A stretch of DNA of 64,000 bases from Cryptosporangium arvum DSM 44712 (GCF_000585375.1 NZ_KK073874.1:1240001-1304000); one strand, 5' to 3'. Positions 1 to 11,384 are shown, numbered from the stretch's first letter. Translations and numbers: made by a program. Notes: generated by a model from the sequence alone, not told the origin.

Positions 1-221
1 AGGAACACGCGCCTGCGCCCGTACAGATCGGTGAGTCGGCCGCCCGCGAGCAGGAGCGCCGAGAACGCCAAGATATAGCTCGTCGCGATCCATTGCAGGC
101 CGCTGACGCCGAGCGCCAAGTCGCGCTGCATCGAGGGTAGGGCGACATTGACGACAGTGTTGTCGAGTGACGTGACAAAGGCCGCGAGTGCAATTGGCAC
201 GAGCACGACACGAGAGGGCAT
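1..221 (-). CDS. MFS drug-efflux transporter, N-terminal fragment (DHA2 type)
   Basis: Partial gene running off the left edge; about 73 residues are visible from an ATG at 221. The first segment contains SLDNTVVNVALPSMQ, which matches the signature of 14-helix DHA2/EmrB-QacA drug:proton antiporters (D..NTIVNVALP). It is followed by the start of helix 2 and the GRLTDLYGRRRVF loop, the motif A cytoplasmic loop of the major facilitator superfamily. By family knowledge it would export hydrophobic drugs or metabolites across the plasma membrane; the substrate cannot be inferred. It is divergent from the PucR-type regulator gene at 546, so that regulator could control it, but this is inference only. 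Confidence 0.85.
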   Translation of the reverse strand, partial: MPSRVVLVPIALAAFVTSLDNTVVNVALPSMQRDLALGVSGLQWIATSYILAFSALLLAGGRLTDLYGRRRVF

Positions 222-394
222 CGGACGGCCTCCTTGCCGGTATTCTCCCAGAGAGATCGCCATGAAGTGCCCTATTTGGAAGAAAGCTCCGCGTGCGAAC
301 GGCGCCTCGACAATCGTCGGCAAGGAATTACTGAATGGAGGAAGAAAAGGCCGCAGTGCCTAACGGAGAGTATTTACGGGAAAAGCCTGATGGT

Positions 395-416
395 CTCGGT
401 AATTCATGGTACCGAG
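395..416. promoter_or_regulatory. Inverted repeat, possible operator
   Basis: CTCGGTA at 395-401 and TACCGAG at 410-416 form a perfect 7-bp inverted repeat with an 8-base spacer. It lies between the divergent MFS and PucR-type genes, upstream of the putative promoter at 451. The geometry suits a dimeric regulator. No protein can be assigned from sequence. Confidence 0.35.
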
Positions 417-450
417 CTCATTTCCGGAACCCGGAGGCGTAACCTGTCGG

Positions 451-480
451 TTGACAGTTGCAACGCGTCGTTAATAGTCT
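451..480 (+). promoter_or_regulatory. Candidate housekeeping promoter for the PucR-type gene
   Basis: A perfect TTGACA at 451-456 is followed, 18 bases later, by TAGTCT at 475-480 (TAnnnT form). This resembles a sigma-70/HrdB promoter and would start transcription near 487, about 60 bases upstream of the ATG at 546. Confidence 0.4.
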
Positions 481-545
481 GCCGCCTAGTTCGGAATTAC
501 TGTCCGTGCGGTTTGCGGTCAGCCCGGTCGGCCGGAGGTGATCGA

Positions 546-1766
546 ATGTCGCAGTTAGCCGTGCGCCCGGGTGCGTTCGAGCCCTGGGCCGGTCTGCCGG
601 CCGAGCTGGCGGAAGTCATCAAGCCGGAGCTCGGCACGCTGGCCGAGGAGATCGTCGAGGCCGTCCGCGAGGGGATCCCCGAGTTCGGGCGGTCGATGGG
701 CGAGTCGTACGAGTACGTGATCCGGGTGGGAGTCGAGCGGGCGCTCACCCAGTTCGCCGACAAGGTCGGCGACCCGAACCTCACGGTGGACGACTGGGAC
801 GCCGTCCACCGCAAGCTGGGCTACGGCGAGTTCCAGCAGGGCCGCAGCCTGGATGCGCTGCAGGCCGCGTACCGGCTCGGCGCCCGCGTCGCCTGGCGTC
901 GCCTTGCCGACGCCGGTCTGCGCCTCTCGATCCCCGCGCCGCTGCTGTTCCAGCTGGGCGAAGCCGTGATCGCCTACGTCGACCAGCTCGCCGCGCTCTC
1001 GGTCGAGGGCTACGCCGAGGCGCAGGCGCACGCTGCCGGGGCCCGCGAGCGTCGGCGTCGCCAGCTGATGCAGACGCTGCTCGCCGACCCGCCGCCGTCC
1101 GAGGCGGCGATCGCCGACCTGGCCCGCACCGCGCGGTGGACGGTGCCGGAGCAGCTGGTCGCGATCGCGCTCGAGCCGCGCGCGGACGACCGCGAGCTGA
1201 CGCTGCCCGACCTCGGTCCGGCCGTGCTCATCGACCTGGAGGGCAGCGAACCCTGCCTGCTGGTGCCGGAGGCACAGCTCGACCGCACCGAGGCGGCCCT
1301 GCGCTCGGTGCTGCACTCCTCCCGGGCGGCGATCGGCCTGCCGGTGGCGGTGGCCGACGCGCGGCGCTCGCTGCGCTGGGCTCGGCGCGCGCTCGCGTTC
1401 CTGCGCCGCGGCTCGCTGAGCCGCCAGCAGGTCGTGCGCAGCGCCGATCATCTGTCCACGTTGCTGCTGCTCGCCGACGAGGCCCTGGTCGAGGTGTTCG
1501 CGGAGCGCCGGCTGGCACCGCTCCGGCAGCTCACCGCGAAGCAGCAGGTGCGGTTGAGCGAGACGCTGCTCGCGTGGCTGGAGACGCGGGGCGGCGCGCC
1601 GGAGGTGGCCTCGCGGCTCCAGGTGCACCCGCAGACCGTGCGCTACCGCCTGCGTCAGCTCGAGGCGCTCTTCTCCGACCAGCTCCACGACCCCGACTCG
1701 CGGTTCGAGCTCGAATGCGCGCTGCGGGCGCTCGCCGTGGTGCGAGCGCCCGCAACGGACGGCTAG
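546..1766 (+). CDS. PucR/CdaR-family helix-turn-helix transcriptional regulator
   Basis: A 406-residue cytoplasmic DNA-binding protein. The C-terminus (about residues 335-400) has the PucR/CdaR-type helix-turn-helix, with VASRLQVHPQTVRYRLRQLE and then a DPDSRFELECALRAL segment typical of this family. The N-terminal two thirds is an all-helical sensory region (about residues 10-170) followed by a mixed segment; no known ligand domain is obvious. The ATG at 546 is chosen because of a GGAGG-type Shine-Dalgarno just upstream. The gene is divergent from the MFS pump. Its TAG stop overlaps the stop of the convergent gene at 1763 on a CTAG palindrome. Confidence 0.85.
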   Translation: MSQLAVRPGAFEPWAGLPAELAEVIKPELGTLAEEIVEAVREGIPEFGRSMGESYEYVIRVGVERALTQFADKVGDPNLTVDDWDAVHRKLGYGEFQQGRSLDALQAAYRLGARVAWRRLADAGLRLSIPAPLLFQLGEAVIAYVDQLAALSVEGYAEAQAHAAGARERRRRQLMQTLLADPPPSEAAIADLARTARWTVPEQLVAIALEPRADDRELTLPDLGPAVLIDLEGSEPCLLVPEAQLDRTEAALRSVLHSSRAAIGLPVAVADARRSLRWARRALAFLRRGSLSRQQVVRSADHLSTLLLLADEALVEVFAERRLAPLRQLTAKQQVRLSETLLAWLETRGGAPEVASRLQVHPQTVRYRLRQLEALFSDQLHDPDSRFELECALRALAVVRAPATDG

Positions 1767-2297
1767 GGCCTGAGCCCGATCGTGGGGACGCACACCTCGG
1801 CGTAGTCCTCGTCGCTGATGAGCGACGGTCCGGCCGGGGCCGGGAGCCCGCGCGCCTCCACGTCGAGCGCCAGCTGGGTGTGGCGCCAGGCCGCGAACTG
1901 CGGCGCGGAGATCCACACCGGAACCGACGGCTCCAGCACGCCCAGCAGCACGTCGGTCGGCGACCGACGTCTTGCCCGGGCCGGCGCGGCGGCGTGCGCG
2001 GCGTCGAGCGCCTTCTCGATGTCGTCGGCGGTGCCGGCCTCCGGCGTCTCGGCGTACTGCAGTAATACGTCGACACCGGCGTGGCGCAGGAGCGCCCGGC
2101 GCAGACGTAGGCGGGCCTCCTCGCGCACCGCGGTCACGAACGGGGCGTCCGACCGGGGGAGCACCGGCCCGCGGTACGCGGCCAGCGCCTGCCGGTACGG
2201 ACGCGAGGCGAGCACGCCGGGGCCGCTGCTGCAGCTGGTGCAGGCGGAGTTGCGCCTCGGCCGCCGCGGCCGCGGCACGCACCTCCGTCGGTGTCAC
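1763..2297 (-). pseudogene. Uncharacterised protein, probable single-base frameshift near the 5' end
   Basis: Reading from a GTG at 2297 gives a helical, Ala-rich start (VTPTEVRAAAAAAEAQLRL...) that loses frame near the four-base C tract (GGGG on the + strand at 2219-2222). Another frame carries on to 1763 with a well-behaved sequence of about 150 residues (RQALAAYRGPVLPRSDAP...). Removing one C joins the two into a single protein of about 177 residues. The second part resembles the helical C-terminal region of some actinobacterial GAF/HTH regulators, but I do not recognise a domain firmly. If the frameshift is not real, translation would begin at an internal GTG around 2210. The gene lies just downstream of the hybrid kinase on the same strand, so the two may be co-transcribed. 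Confidence 0.45.
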
Positions 2298-2320
2298 CCC
2301 GAGACTAGTCTCAATGTGAC

Positions 2321-4549
2321 TTATGCGGGAGCCAAGACCTCGGCCACTTTCGCCAGCAGGCTCCGCCGCGTGAACGGTTTCTCCACCAACGTCACGTCCG
2401 GCCCGATCGTTCCTTTGGACGTCAGCAGCGGCTGGGCGAACCCGGACATGAACAGCACCCGCATCGACGGCCGGTCGGCGCGCAGCCGCCGCGCGACCTC
2501 CTGGCCCGACAGCCCCGGCATCGTCACGTCGGTCAGCAGCAGGTCGATCGAGCCCGGGTAGGCGCTGGCCAGCTGCGCCGCCTCGTCGCCCGACCCCGCG
2601 GTGAGCACCGCGTACCCGCCGCGCCCGAGGATGATCTCGATGGACTTGCGCAGGTCGGGCTCGTCGTCGACGACGAGCACGGTGCGCTCGGGCTCGGTCG
2701 ACTCGGCCGGAGCCGCCGGGTGCTGTGCGCCCGGGCGCACCGACGGTTCGCCGGACGACGCCGGCAGCAGCACGGTCACCGACGTGCCCCAGCCCGGCCG
2801 GGACCGCAGGTACACGTGCCCGGCGGCCTGCGAGACGATCCCGTACACCGACGCCAGCCCCAGGCCGGTGCCCTGGCCGTCGGGTTTGGTCGTGTAGAAC
2901 GGCTCGAACGCGCGCTCGACCACCTCCGGCGGCATCCCGGTGCCGGTGTCGGTGACCCGAAGCTGCACGTACCGGCCGTCGGTGAGCCCGTACCGCGCGG
3001 CCTGCGCCGAGTCGAGCGCGACGTTCACCGCGTCGATCTGCAGCGTCCCGCCCTGCGGCATCGCGTCCCTGGCGTTCACCGCGAGGTTGACGAGCACCTG
3101 CTCGATCCGCCCCGGGTCGGCGGTGACCGGCCACAGGTCCGCGTCGCTGCTCGTCGACACCCGGACGTCGGCCCCGAGCGTTCCCGCCAGCAGCCGGACG
3201 ACGTCCGCGGTGACTTCGCTGAGCAGGAACACCTGTGGACGCACGATCTCGCGCCGGCCGAACGCGAGCAGCTGTTTGGTCAGGCGCGAGCCGCGCTCGG
3301 CGGCCTGGTGCATCTGCTCGACGGCCCGGAGGGCACCGGCGAGCCGGCCGTGATCGTCGAGGTGCGTGATCCCGGCCAGGTCCTCCTCGGCGATCGACGC
3401 GTGGCCCAGGATGATCGCGAGCACGTTGTTGAAGTCGTGCGCGACGCCGCCGGCCAGCTGGCCGAGGCTGTCCAGCCGCTGCGAGCGCTGCAGCTGGTTC
3501 TCCAGCCGTACCCGCTCGGCCTCGCTCTCCAGCCGCGCGGTGATGTCGTGCACGGTGACCGCGATCAGCAGCCCGTCCTCGGTGAGCAGCGAGGAGAGCA
3601 GGATCTCGGCCGGGAACAGGCTGCCGTCCTTGCGGTGCCCGGCCAGCCGGGTCGGCTCGGAGACCGGGTCACGCGGATCGTGCCGGGACTCGGCGGTCAC
3701 CGCCTTCTGGGCGTCCGGCAGCAGGGTGTCGAGGTGTTCGCCGATCAGCTCGTCGACGAGATACCCGAACGTGCGTGCGGCCTCGGTGTTCGCCATCCGG
3801 ATCCGGCCACTGACCTCCACCCCGACGATCGGCAGCGGCGTCGCGTTGAGCAGCCAGCGGAACTTGGCCTCGGCGCGCTCGGACTCCGACAGGTCGCGGG
3901 CGGCGTACGCGATTCCCGCGATCGAGCCGTTCGGCCCCACGATCGGCGACGCGGAGACGCTCACCGCCACCCGGCGGCCGTCCGCCCGGACGATCTGGCC
4001 GTCGGGGATGTGGACGGTCTCGCCCTCGCGGACCTTCGCCAGCGTCTCGGAGACGACCTCGGCGTGCACCGGCTCGGTGAACGTGCTGATCGGGCGTCCG
4101 ATCATCGCCTCGGCGGTCCAGCCGTAGACCCGTTCCGCGGCGGTGTTCCAGGACGTGATGATCCCGTCGACGTCGGCGCTGACGATCGGCGAGTGGGCGT
4201 GCTCGACGATCGCGGAGAGCCAGCGCATCCGCTCCACGGCCCGGTTGCGCTGCCCGAGGTCGCGGATCTCGATCGAGACCAGCTGACCCTCCGGGGTGTC
4301 CATCGGGGTGAGCGAGAGCTCGGCGTCGAACAGCGAGCCGTCCTTGCGCCGGCAGGCCAGCTCGATGTCGCCGGTGACGTCAGGCAGCTCGGTCGGCTCC
4401 CGGAACAGATCGTCTAGTGGGCGCCGGGACAGTTCGTCCCAGCTGTAGCCGAACAGATCCTCGGCGCAGGAATTGGCCTGGGTGATGCGGCCGTCGGGAT
4501 CGATCGCGACGATCGCCGAGGGCATCTCCTGGACACCGTGTTCGGTCAC
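2321..4549 (-). CDS. Hybrid sensor histidine kinase with three PAS domains and a C-terminal receiver
   Basis: About 742 residues, with no membrane segments, so a cytoplasmic sensor. Order: PAS1 (starting near EMPSAIVAIDPDG), PAS2 (SPIVSADVDGIITSWN), PAS3 (LPIVGVEVSGRIRMAN), HisKA with the phospho-acceptor H-box GGVAHDFNNVLA, HATPase_c (VNLAVNARDAMP; GTGLGLASVYG), and a receiver (VLVVDDEPDLR, DLLLTDVTMPG). It autophosphorylates and passes phosphate to its own receiver; partner and signal are unknown. GTG 4549 is preferred because AGGGGA lies 8 bases upstream; an in-frame ATG at 4567 lacks a ribosome-binding site. A TACAAT -10-like hexamer lies at 4590-4595 on this strand. It is divergent from the polyamine synthase gene at 4636. 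Confidence 0.88.
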   Translation of the reverse strand: MTEHGVQEMPSAIVAIDPDGRITQANSCAEDLFGYSWDELSRRPLDDLFREPTELPDVTGDIELACRRKDGSLFDAELSLTPMDTPEGQLVSIEIRDLGQRNRAVERMRWLSAIVEHAHSPIVSADVDGIITSWNTAAERVYGWTAEAMIGRPISTFTEPVHAEVVSETLAKVREGETVHIPDGQIVRADGRRVAVSVSASPIVGPNGSIAGIAYAARDLSESERAEAKFRWLLNATPLPIVGVEVSGRIRMANTEAARTFGYLVDELIGEHLDTLLPDAQKAVTAESRHDPRDPVSEPTRLAGHRKDGSLFPAEILLSSLLTEDGLLIAVTVHDITARLESEAERVRLENQLQRSQRLDSLGQLAGGVAHDFNNVLAIILGHASIAEEDLAGITHLDDHGRLAGALRAVEQMHQAAERGSRLTKQLLAFGRREIVRPQVFLLSEVTADVVRLLAGTLGADVRVSTSSDADLWPVTADPGRIEQVLVNLAVNARDAMPQGGTLQIDAVNVALDSAQAARYGLTDGRYVQLRVTDTGTGMPPEVVERAFEPFYTTKPDGQGTGLGLASVYGIVSQAAGHVYLRSRPGWGTSVTVLLPASSGEPSVRPGAQHPAAPAESTEPERTVLVVDDEPDLRKSIEIILGRGGYAVLTAGSGDEAAQLASAYPGSIDLLLTDVTMPGLSGQEVARRLRADRPSMRVLFMSGFAQPLLTSKGTIGPDVTLVEKPFTRRSLLAKVAEVLAPA

Positions 4550-4635
4550 GCCGGTCCCCTGTCGCATCGGTTTTTACCGTTAAGTACGGATTGTAGCTTT
4601 TGGCGCGCCACGCGAGGCTGTGCGAGCCTTCGCGC

Positions 4636-6252
4636 GTGAGTGCGGACGCCGTCGCAGGGGTGATTTCGGAGCACGGCCGGGCGGTTCGCGCGGTGGTGCT
4701 CGCGCTGGGGGAGCGGGGATGGACGCTCGCCGACCTCGTACGGGCGTTCGCGGTGCCGCGACGGACGGTGGAAGAGGTGCTGTCCGCGCTCGGCGACGAC
4801 CTCGCGCCGGGCGGGGAGCTGCGGATCCGGGCCGAGCGCGCCGCGGAGTACCGGCGGCGGTTCGACCGGCGGACCACCGAGCTCGCCGACCCGCTCGGCC
4901 CGGCGCTCGCCACCGTTCCTGACCTGCTGGCCCAGGTCACCCGGCTGCGCGCGTCGGCGCCACCGCCCCGGCGGGCCCTCGACCACGTGGCCGCGACCCC
5001 GGAGACCGCGGTGCGCCGCGCGCTCTGGCTCGACGCCCACTTCGACCTGGACGGCGCGCACCTGCTCTGCGTCGGCGACCACGATCTCACCGCGGCGGCC
5101 ACCTGCCTGCTGCGTCCGTCGCTGACCGCGACCGTCGTCGACGTCGACGAGCGGCTGCTCGCCTTCATCGACTCGCTCGGGCTCGGCATCCGGTGCGTCT
5201 TCGGTGACCTGCGGTTCGGGCTGCCGGCCGCGGCGGCAGGGCGGGCGGGGCTCGCGTTCACCGACCCGCCGTACACGCCCGAGGGCATCGGCCTGTTCCT
5301 CGAACGGGCGATCGAAGGGCTCGTGCCGGGTGGGCGCATCCTGCTCGCCTACGGGTTCTCGCCGCGCACGCCGGCGTTGGGGCTGGCGGTCCAGCGCACG
5401 TTCGGCGAGTTGGAGCTCGCCGTGCAGGCGCAGTGGCCGGCGTTCTCCCGGTACGACGGCGCGCAGGCGATCGGGAGCGCCAGTGACCTTTACCTCCTTC
5501 TCCCGACGAGCAAGGCCCACCGGAAGGGCCGCGCGAAACCCACCATCTACACCCACGGTGAGCAGTCCGCGGAGGCGTCGTCGGCCGCGCCCGGCGAGGT
5601 GGCGGCCGCGCTGGTGTCCGCGGCCTCGGGCCCGGACCGCCTGCCGGTTCTCGGCGCGGGCCCGACGCCCGGCGCGCTGCGCACCGCGGGCCCCACGGCG
5701 CCGGAGCTGAGCGGGGAACGGCCGCTCGGCGCGCTCTGGACCGGTGGGGTGCCGGCGCCCGCGCGCTCCGGGGCGGTCGCGGTCGACGCCTCGGCCGACC
5801 CGGGTTCCTGGCTGCTCCGGGTGCTGCTCGCGGTCGACGCCCGCCGGCTCGCCGTCGCGGTCGGCAACAACCATCCCGACCTGGCCGACGCGGCCGGCCA
5901 GCAGGCGCTGGCCGAACTCGTCGCGCCGAAGTGGGCGCTGCGGTTCCGGCGCAGCACGCCGGGGCCGGCCTCGGCGATCGTCGAGGCGGTCGCGGCCCCC
6001 GACCCCGCCGACCGGGGCGACCGGCTGGTCCGCCACGTCCTCGACCGCGCCCACGGCCGCCTGGCCAACGTCTGGCGCGACGCGCTCGTCACCCACGCCG
6101 GCCTGACGAAACCCCAGGCTGCCGCACGCGTGGCCGAGTTGCTCCCGACGCCGGCCGGGATCGAGGCGGACGGCGCTCTGATGGAGGTCCCGCGGCACCG
6201 CCTCGGGCCCCTTTTCGCGGCGGTCCGGGCCTCGGTTCCGAACGGAGCGTGA
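4636..6252 (+). CDS. BpsA-like branched-chain polyamine synthase (bis-aminopropyl spermidine synthase family)
   Basis: A 538-residue protein. The N-terminal part has a winged-helix-like segment (WTLADLVRAFAVPRRTVEEVLSAL, about residues 35-60). It is followed by a Rossmann-type aminopropyltransferase core with CVGDHDL (about residue 147, the counterpart of the GDDD motif of thermophile BpsA) and FTDPPYTPEGI (D210-P-P-Y). In Thermococcus, BpsA transfers aminopropyl groups to spermidine to give quaternary branched polyamines; activity here is inferred. The protein is longer than archaeal BpsA (about 350 residues) and carries a C-terminal region of about 200 residues I cannot assign. GTG 4636 is preferred over the in-frame ATG at 4600, which would fall inside the kinase promoter. 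A nucleic-acid methyltransferase (DPPY) is the main alternative. Confidence 0.7.
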   Translation: MSADAVAGVISEHGRAVRAVVLALGERGWTLADLVRAFAVPRRTVEEVLSALGDDLAPGGELRIRAERAAEYRRRFDRRTTELADPLGPALATVPDLLAQVTRLRASAPPPRRALDHVAATPETAVRRALWLDAHFDLDGAHLLCVGDHDLTAAATCLLRPSLTATVVDVDERLLAFIDSLGLGIRCVFGDLRFGLPAAAAGRAGLAFTDPPYTPEGIGLFLERAIEGLVPGGRILLAYGFSPRTPALGLAVQRTFGELELAVQAQWPAFSRYDGAQAIGSASDLYLLLPTSKAHRKGRAKPTIYTHGEQSAEASSAAPGEVAAALVSAASGPDRLPVLGAGPTPGALRTAGPTAPELSGERPLGALWTGGVPAPARSGAVAVDASADPGSWLLRVLLAVDARRLAVAVGNNHPDLADAAGQQALAELVAPKWALRFRRSTPGPASAIVEAVAAPDPADRGDRLVRHVLDRAHGRLANVWRDALVTHAGLTKPQAAARVAELLPTPAGIEADGALMEVPRHRLGPLFAAVRASVPNGA

Positions 6253-6405
6253 CTGCGACTCAGGAACGGGATTTTTCTGACACGACGACGCTAGGTAGAC
6301 CCCCGCCGTTTTGAACCGGGGAGACGGACTATTCTCACTCGCGAGGCTTGCCAGCCGCGGGCCCCTACAGGCCCAGCGACGCCGATCTGCCAGGAGGGTC
6401 CGGCT

Positions 6406-8112
6406 GTGACCATCGAAGCCGAGCGCATCGAACCGGAACCGATCGTGAGCCGGCCATGGCCGGTGCGCGAGTCGGTGAAGGGCAACGCGTTGGCCCGGAT
6501 CATCCGGACGACCGACGCGAAGCAAATCGGCATCATGTACCTGATCACGTCGTTCTTCTTCTTTGCCGCGGCCGGCATCATGGCGCTGCTCATGCGCGCC
6601 GAGCTGGCCCGGCCGGGGCTGCAGTTCCTGTCGAACGAGCAGTACAACCAGCTGTTCACGATGCACGGCTCGGTCATGCTGCTGCTCTTCGGCACGCCGC
6701 TGGGCTTCGCGTTCGCGAACTTCCTGGTGCCGCTGCAGATCGGCGCGCCCGACGTGTCGTTCCCGCGGTTGAACGCGTTCGCGTACTGGGCCTTCGCCTT
6801 CGGCGGTCTGATGGTGCTCTCGGGTTTCCTGACGCCGGGCGGTGCCGCCGACTTCGGCTGGTTCGCCTACGCGCCGCTGAACTCGGAGATCAACTCGCCC
6901 GGCGCCGGCGCCGACCTCTGGATCGTCGGCTTCGCGATCTCCGGTCTGGGCACGATCCTCGGCGCGGTCAACATCATCACGACGATCCTGACGATGCGCG
7001 CGCCGGGAATGACGATGTTCCGGATGCCGATCTTCACCTGGAACATGCTGGTCACCAGCCTCCTCGTGCTGATGGTCTTCCCGATCCTGACCGCCGCGTT
7101 CTTCGGCCTGCTGGCCGACCGGCACCTCGGGGCGCACGTCTACGACGCCGACACCGGTGGGCCGATCCTCTGGCAGCACCTGTTCTGGTTCTTCGGCCAT
7201 CCCGAGGTCTACATCCTCGCGTTGCCGTTCTTCGGCATCATCACCGAGATCATCCCGGTGTTCAGCCGGAAGCCGCTGTTCGGCTACAAGGGCCTGGTCG
7301 GCGCCACGGTGGCCATCGCGGCGCTCTCGATGACGGTGTGGGCGCACCACATGTTCGTCACCGGCGCGGTGCTCCTGCCGTTCTTCAGCTTCCTGTCGTA
7401 CCTGATCGCGGTGCCCACCGGCATGAAGTTCTTCAACTGGATCGGCACCATGTGGCGAGGCCAGCTGACGTTCGAGACGCCGATGCTGTTCGCGGTCGGC
7501 TTCCTGGTGACGTTCCTGTTCGGTGGTCTGACCGGTGTTCTGCTGGCCAGCCCGCCGGTGGACTTCCACGTCTCGGACAGCTATTTCGTGGTGGCGCACT
7601 TCCACTACGTGCTCTTCGGCACGATCGTGTTCGCCGCGTTCGGCGGGATCTACTTCTGGTTCCCGAAGATGACCGGCCGGATGCTCGACGAGCGCCTCGG
7701 CAAGCTGCACTTCTGGCTGACGTTCATCGGGTTCCACACCACGTTCCTGGTGCAGCACTGGCTCGGTAACGAGGGCATGCCCCGCCGCTACGCCGACTAC
7801 CTGGCCAGCGACGGCTGGACGACGCTGAACACGATCTCGACGATCGGCGCGTTCATCCTCGGCATCTCGACGCTGCCGATGATCTGGAACATCTGGAAGT
7901 CTTACAAGCTCGGCCGGGTCGTGACCGTCGACGACCCGTGGGGCTACGGGGGTGGCCTCGAGTGGGCCACGTCCTGCCCGCCGCCGCGGCACAACTTCCT
8001 CGAGCTGCCGCGCATCCGCTCGGAGCGCCCGGCGTTCGACGTGAAGTTCCCGCACCTCGCGCCCTGGGCCAACGAGGTCAAGAACCAGCAGCAGCCCAGC
8101 GTCAACGCGTAA
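6406..8112 (+). CDS. ctaD: Cytochrome c oxidase subunit I
   Basis: A 568-residue membrane protein with about 12 hydrophobic helices, the catalytic subunit of the aa3-type terminal oxidase that reduces O2 to water and pumps protons. All metal ligands are visible: heme a His in FTMHGSV (H87), CuB His and cross-linked Tyr in FFGHPEVY (H265), the CuB pair in WAHHMF (H314, H315), and the heme a3/heme a pair in HFHYVLFG (H398, H400). GTG 6406 follows an AGGAGGG Shine-Dalgarno. The gene stands alone: subunits II, III and the bc1 complex are not nearby, as in mycobacteria where ctaD is also separate. An intrinsic terminator follows immediately, so it is probably monocistronic. Confidence 0.97.
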   Translation: MTIEAERIEPEPIVSRPWPVRESVKGNALARIIRTTDAKQIGIMYLITSFFFFAAAGIMALLMRAELARPGLQFLSNEQYNQLFTMHGSVMLLLFGTPLGFAFANFLVPLQIGAPDVSFPRLNAFAYWAFAFGGLMVLSGFLTPGGAADFGWFAYAPLNSEINSPGAGADLWIVGFAISGLGTILGAVNIITTILTMRAPGMTMFRMPIFTWNMLVTSLLVLMVFPILTAAFFGLLADRHLGAHVYDADTGGPILWQHLFWFFGHPEVYILALPFFGIITEIIPVFSRKPLFGYKGLVGATVAIAALSMTVWAHHMFVTGAVLLPFFSFLSYLIAVPTGMKFFNWIGTMWRGQLTFETPMLFAVGFLVTFLFGGLTGVLLASPPVDFHVSDSYFVVAHFHYVLFGTIVFAAFGGIYFWFPKMTGRMLDERLGKLHFWLTFIGFHTTFLVQHWLGNEGMPRRYADYLASDGWTTLNTISTIGAFILGISTLPMIWNIWKSYKLGRVVTVDDPWGYGGGLEWATSCPPPRHNFLELPRIRSERPAFDVKFPHLAPWANEVKNQQQPSVNA

Positions 8113-8123
8113 CACCACCACCG

Positions 8124-8155
8124 AAATGGCCGGCCTTCCGAGGCCGGCCATTTTT
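8124..8155 (+). terminator. Intrinsic terminator after ctaD
   Basis: A perfect 13-bp stem (AAATGGCCGGCCT at 8124-8136 and its complement at 8141-8153) with a TCCG tetraloop and a run of five T (8151-8155). It begins 12 bases after the ctaD stop. This is one of the few classic U-tract terminators in the window. Confidence 0.9.
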
Positions 8156-8227
8156 GTGCGGGTGGAGTCGCTCACACGGGCGGGTCCGGGTTCTCCCGGA
8201 CGAGCGCAGGCGCTCTACGGTGAGTGA

Positions 8228-10091
<1,864 letters not shown>

Positions 10092-10095
<4 letters not shown>

Positions 10096-11219
10096 AGCGG
10101 AATCGAGGCGTGCACACGCCACCGTCCTTCCCGGGGGCCCGCGTCCAGCGCGCCGCCCACGAGTGCCGCCCGTTCGGTCATCCCCACCAGCCCCGCTCCG
10201 CCGACCAGCGGGAACGAGGAATCCGCCGCGGCCAGCCGGTTCTCCACCGTCAACGTCAGTGCGTCCGGGCGGTACCGCACGACGGCCTCGACCGGCTGCC
10301 CGGCCGCGTGTTTCCCGGCGTTGACGAGCGCTTCCTGGAGGATCCGGTATCCGGCCAGCTCCACCGCCGGTGACAGCGGCCTGGCTTCGCCGTCCACGGT
10401 CAGCGTCGCCGGCGTTCCGTCCTCTCGTGCCCGTTCGACGAGCGCGTCGAGTTGATCCAGGCGCGCCTCGGCGGGCGAATCGGCACCATCGCCGGCCCGG
10501 AGGACGTCGATCAGGTGCCGCATCTCGGCCAGCCCGTCGACGCTGTGCTTGCGGATCAGCTCGAGCGATCGGCGGGTCGTGTCGCCGTGGTCGTCACGGG
10601 CTAGCGCGGCGGTGGAGTGCAGCGCGATCACGCTCAGGTCGTTGGCGACGAGGTCGTGCAGGTCGCGGGCCACCCGGGTGCGTTCAGCGGTGACGGCGGC
10701 ACGCTGGTCGAGCTCCGCCAGCCGCGCGGTCTGCTCCGCGCGTTCCCGCTCGGCCGCCGCGGTCTGGCGGTGGCGCCGGACGGTCATCGCGGTGTCCACC
10801 GGCAACACCGTGAACAACGCGGCCTGGACGCCGAGCAGCACGCCGGTCAGCTCACCCTCGATGACGAGCCCGACGCCGGTGAAGATCAGCACCGCTGCGA
10901 CCGAGCCGATCATCATCGCGCGGCCGACCCGGGCCGACCCCTGCTCGGTGACGACGTAGGCCGCGTTCGCGAAGACGCAGATCGTGAGCAGGTTCGGGCC
11001 GACGATCCAGTCGATCGTCAACGCGACCGCGGCGATCGTCAGGCTGAACCAGGCGTAGCTGCGGATGAACAGCAGCGACACCGCGGAGGCTCCGAGCGTC
11101 GCCACGCCGACCCAGGACTTCAGCGGATACCCGAACTTGAACAGCAGCAGGCCGCCGACGAACACGCCGAGAGCCGAGGCCACGTCACGCGCCCGCAGTT
11201 CCCACCCGCCCAGCCGCAT
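10092..11219 (-). CDS. Membrane sensor histidine kinase, HisKA_3 (DesK/NarX) type
   Basis: About 375 residues from the ATG at 11219. The N-terminal half has five to six hydrophobic helices with little extracellular loop, so it probably senses the membrane itself. A coiled-coil linker rich in Ala/Glu/Arg leads to the H-box RVARDLHDLVANDLSVIALHS (HisKA_3) and a degenerate C-terminal HATPase (VGGAGLVGMTERAALVGG, the G-box). It is coupled to the response regulator by a GTGA overlap. The signal is unknown. Confidence 0.9.
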
Positions 11220-11384
11220 GGTCCGATTCGACCACGGCGATCGGGACGCCGCCTCGACCGGACCTACGGTGTGCGCTCGACCGTCGTCCGCCGAAGGATG
11301 TAGTGACCGGACCCGGGAACGTGCATCGGACGGCGTACGGGCAGTTCGTCGTCCGGGCCGACGCCGCGGCGCCTCGGCGCCGGA

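Larger units (their letters stand above)
222..545. other. Divergent intergenic region, 324 bp
   Basis: This stretch is noticeably less GC-rich than its surroundings and holds no credible gene. It contains a perfect 7-bp inverted repeat (395-416) and a promoter-like sequence (451-480) reading toward the regulator at 546. An in-frame reading extends back to 234, but the strong ribosome-binding site at about 533-540 marks 546 as the real start. Confidence 0.6.

Noticed and set aside
234-545. An N-terminal extension of the PucR-type regulator to 234
   Set aside because: The extension is Arg/Ser/Cys-rich without structure, and a strong Shine-Dalgarno sits just before ATG 546.
555-3134. An 859-codon open frame on the minus strand across the PucR and kinase genes
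   Set aside because: It is extremely Arg/Ala/Gly-rich, has no domain and is antisense or out of frame to two clearly real genes; a by-product of GC-rich codon bias. Only its short stretch at about 2220-2297 is used, as the 5' part of the frameshifted gene.
4546-8175. A 1209-codon open frame on the minus strand opposite the polyamine synthase and ctaD genes
   Set aside because: Charged low-complexity sequence lying antisense to ctaD, which is certain; no ribosome-binding site or domain.
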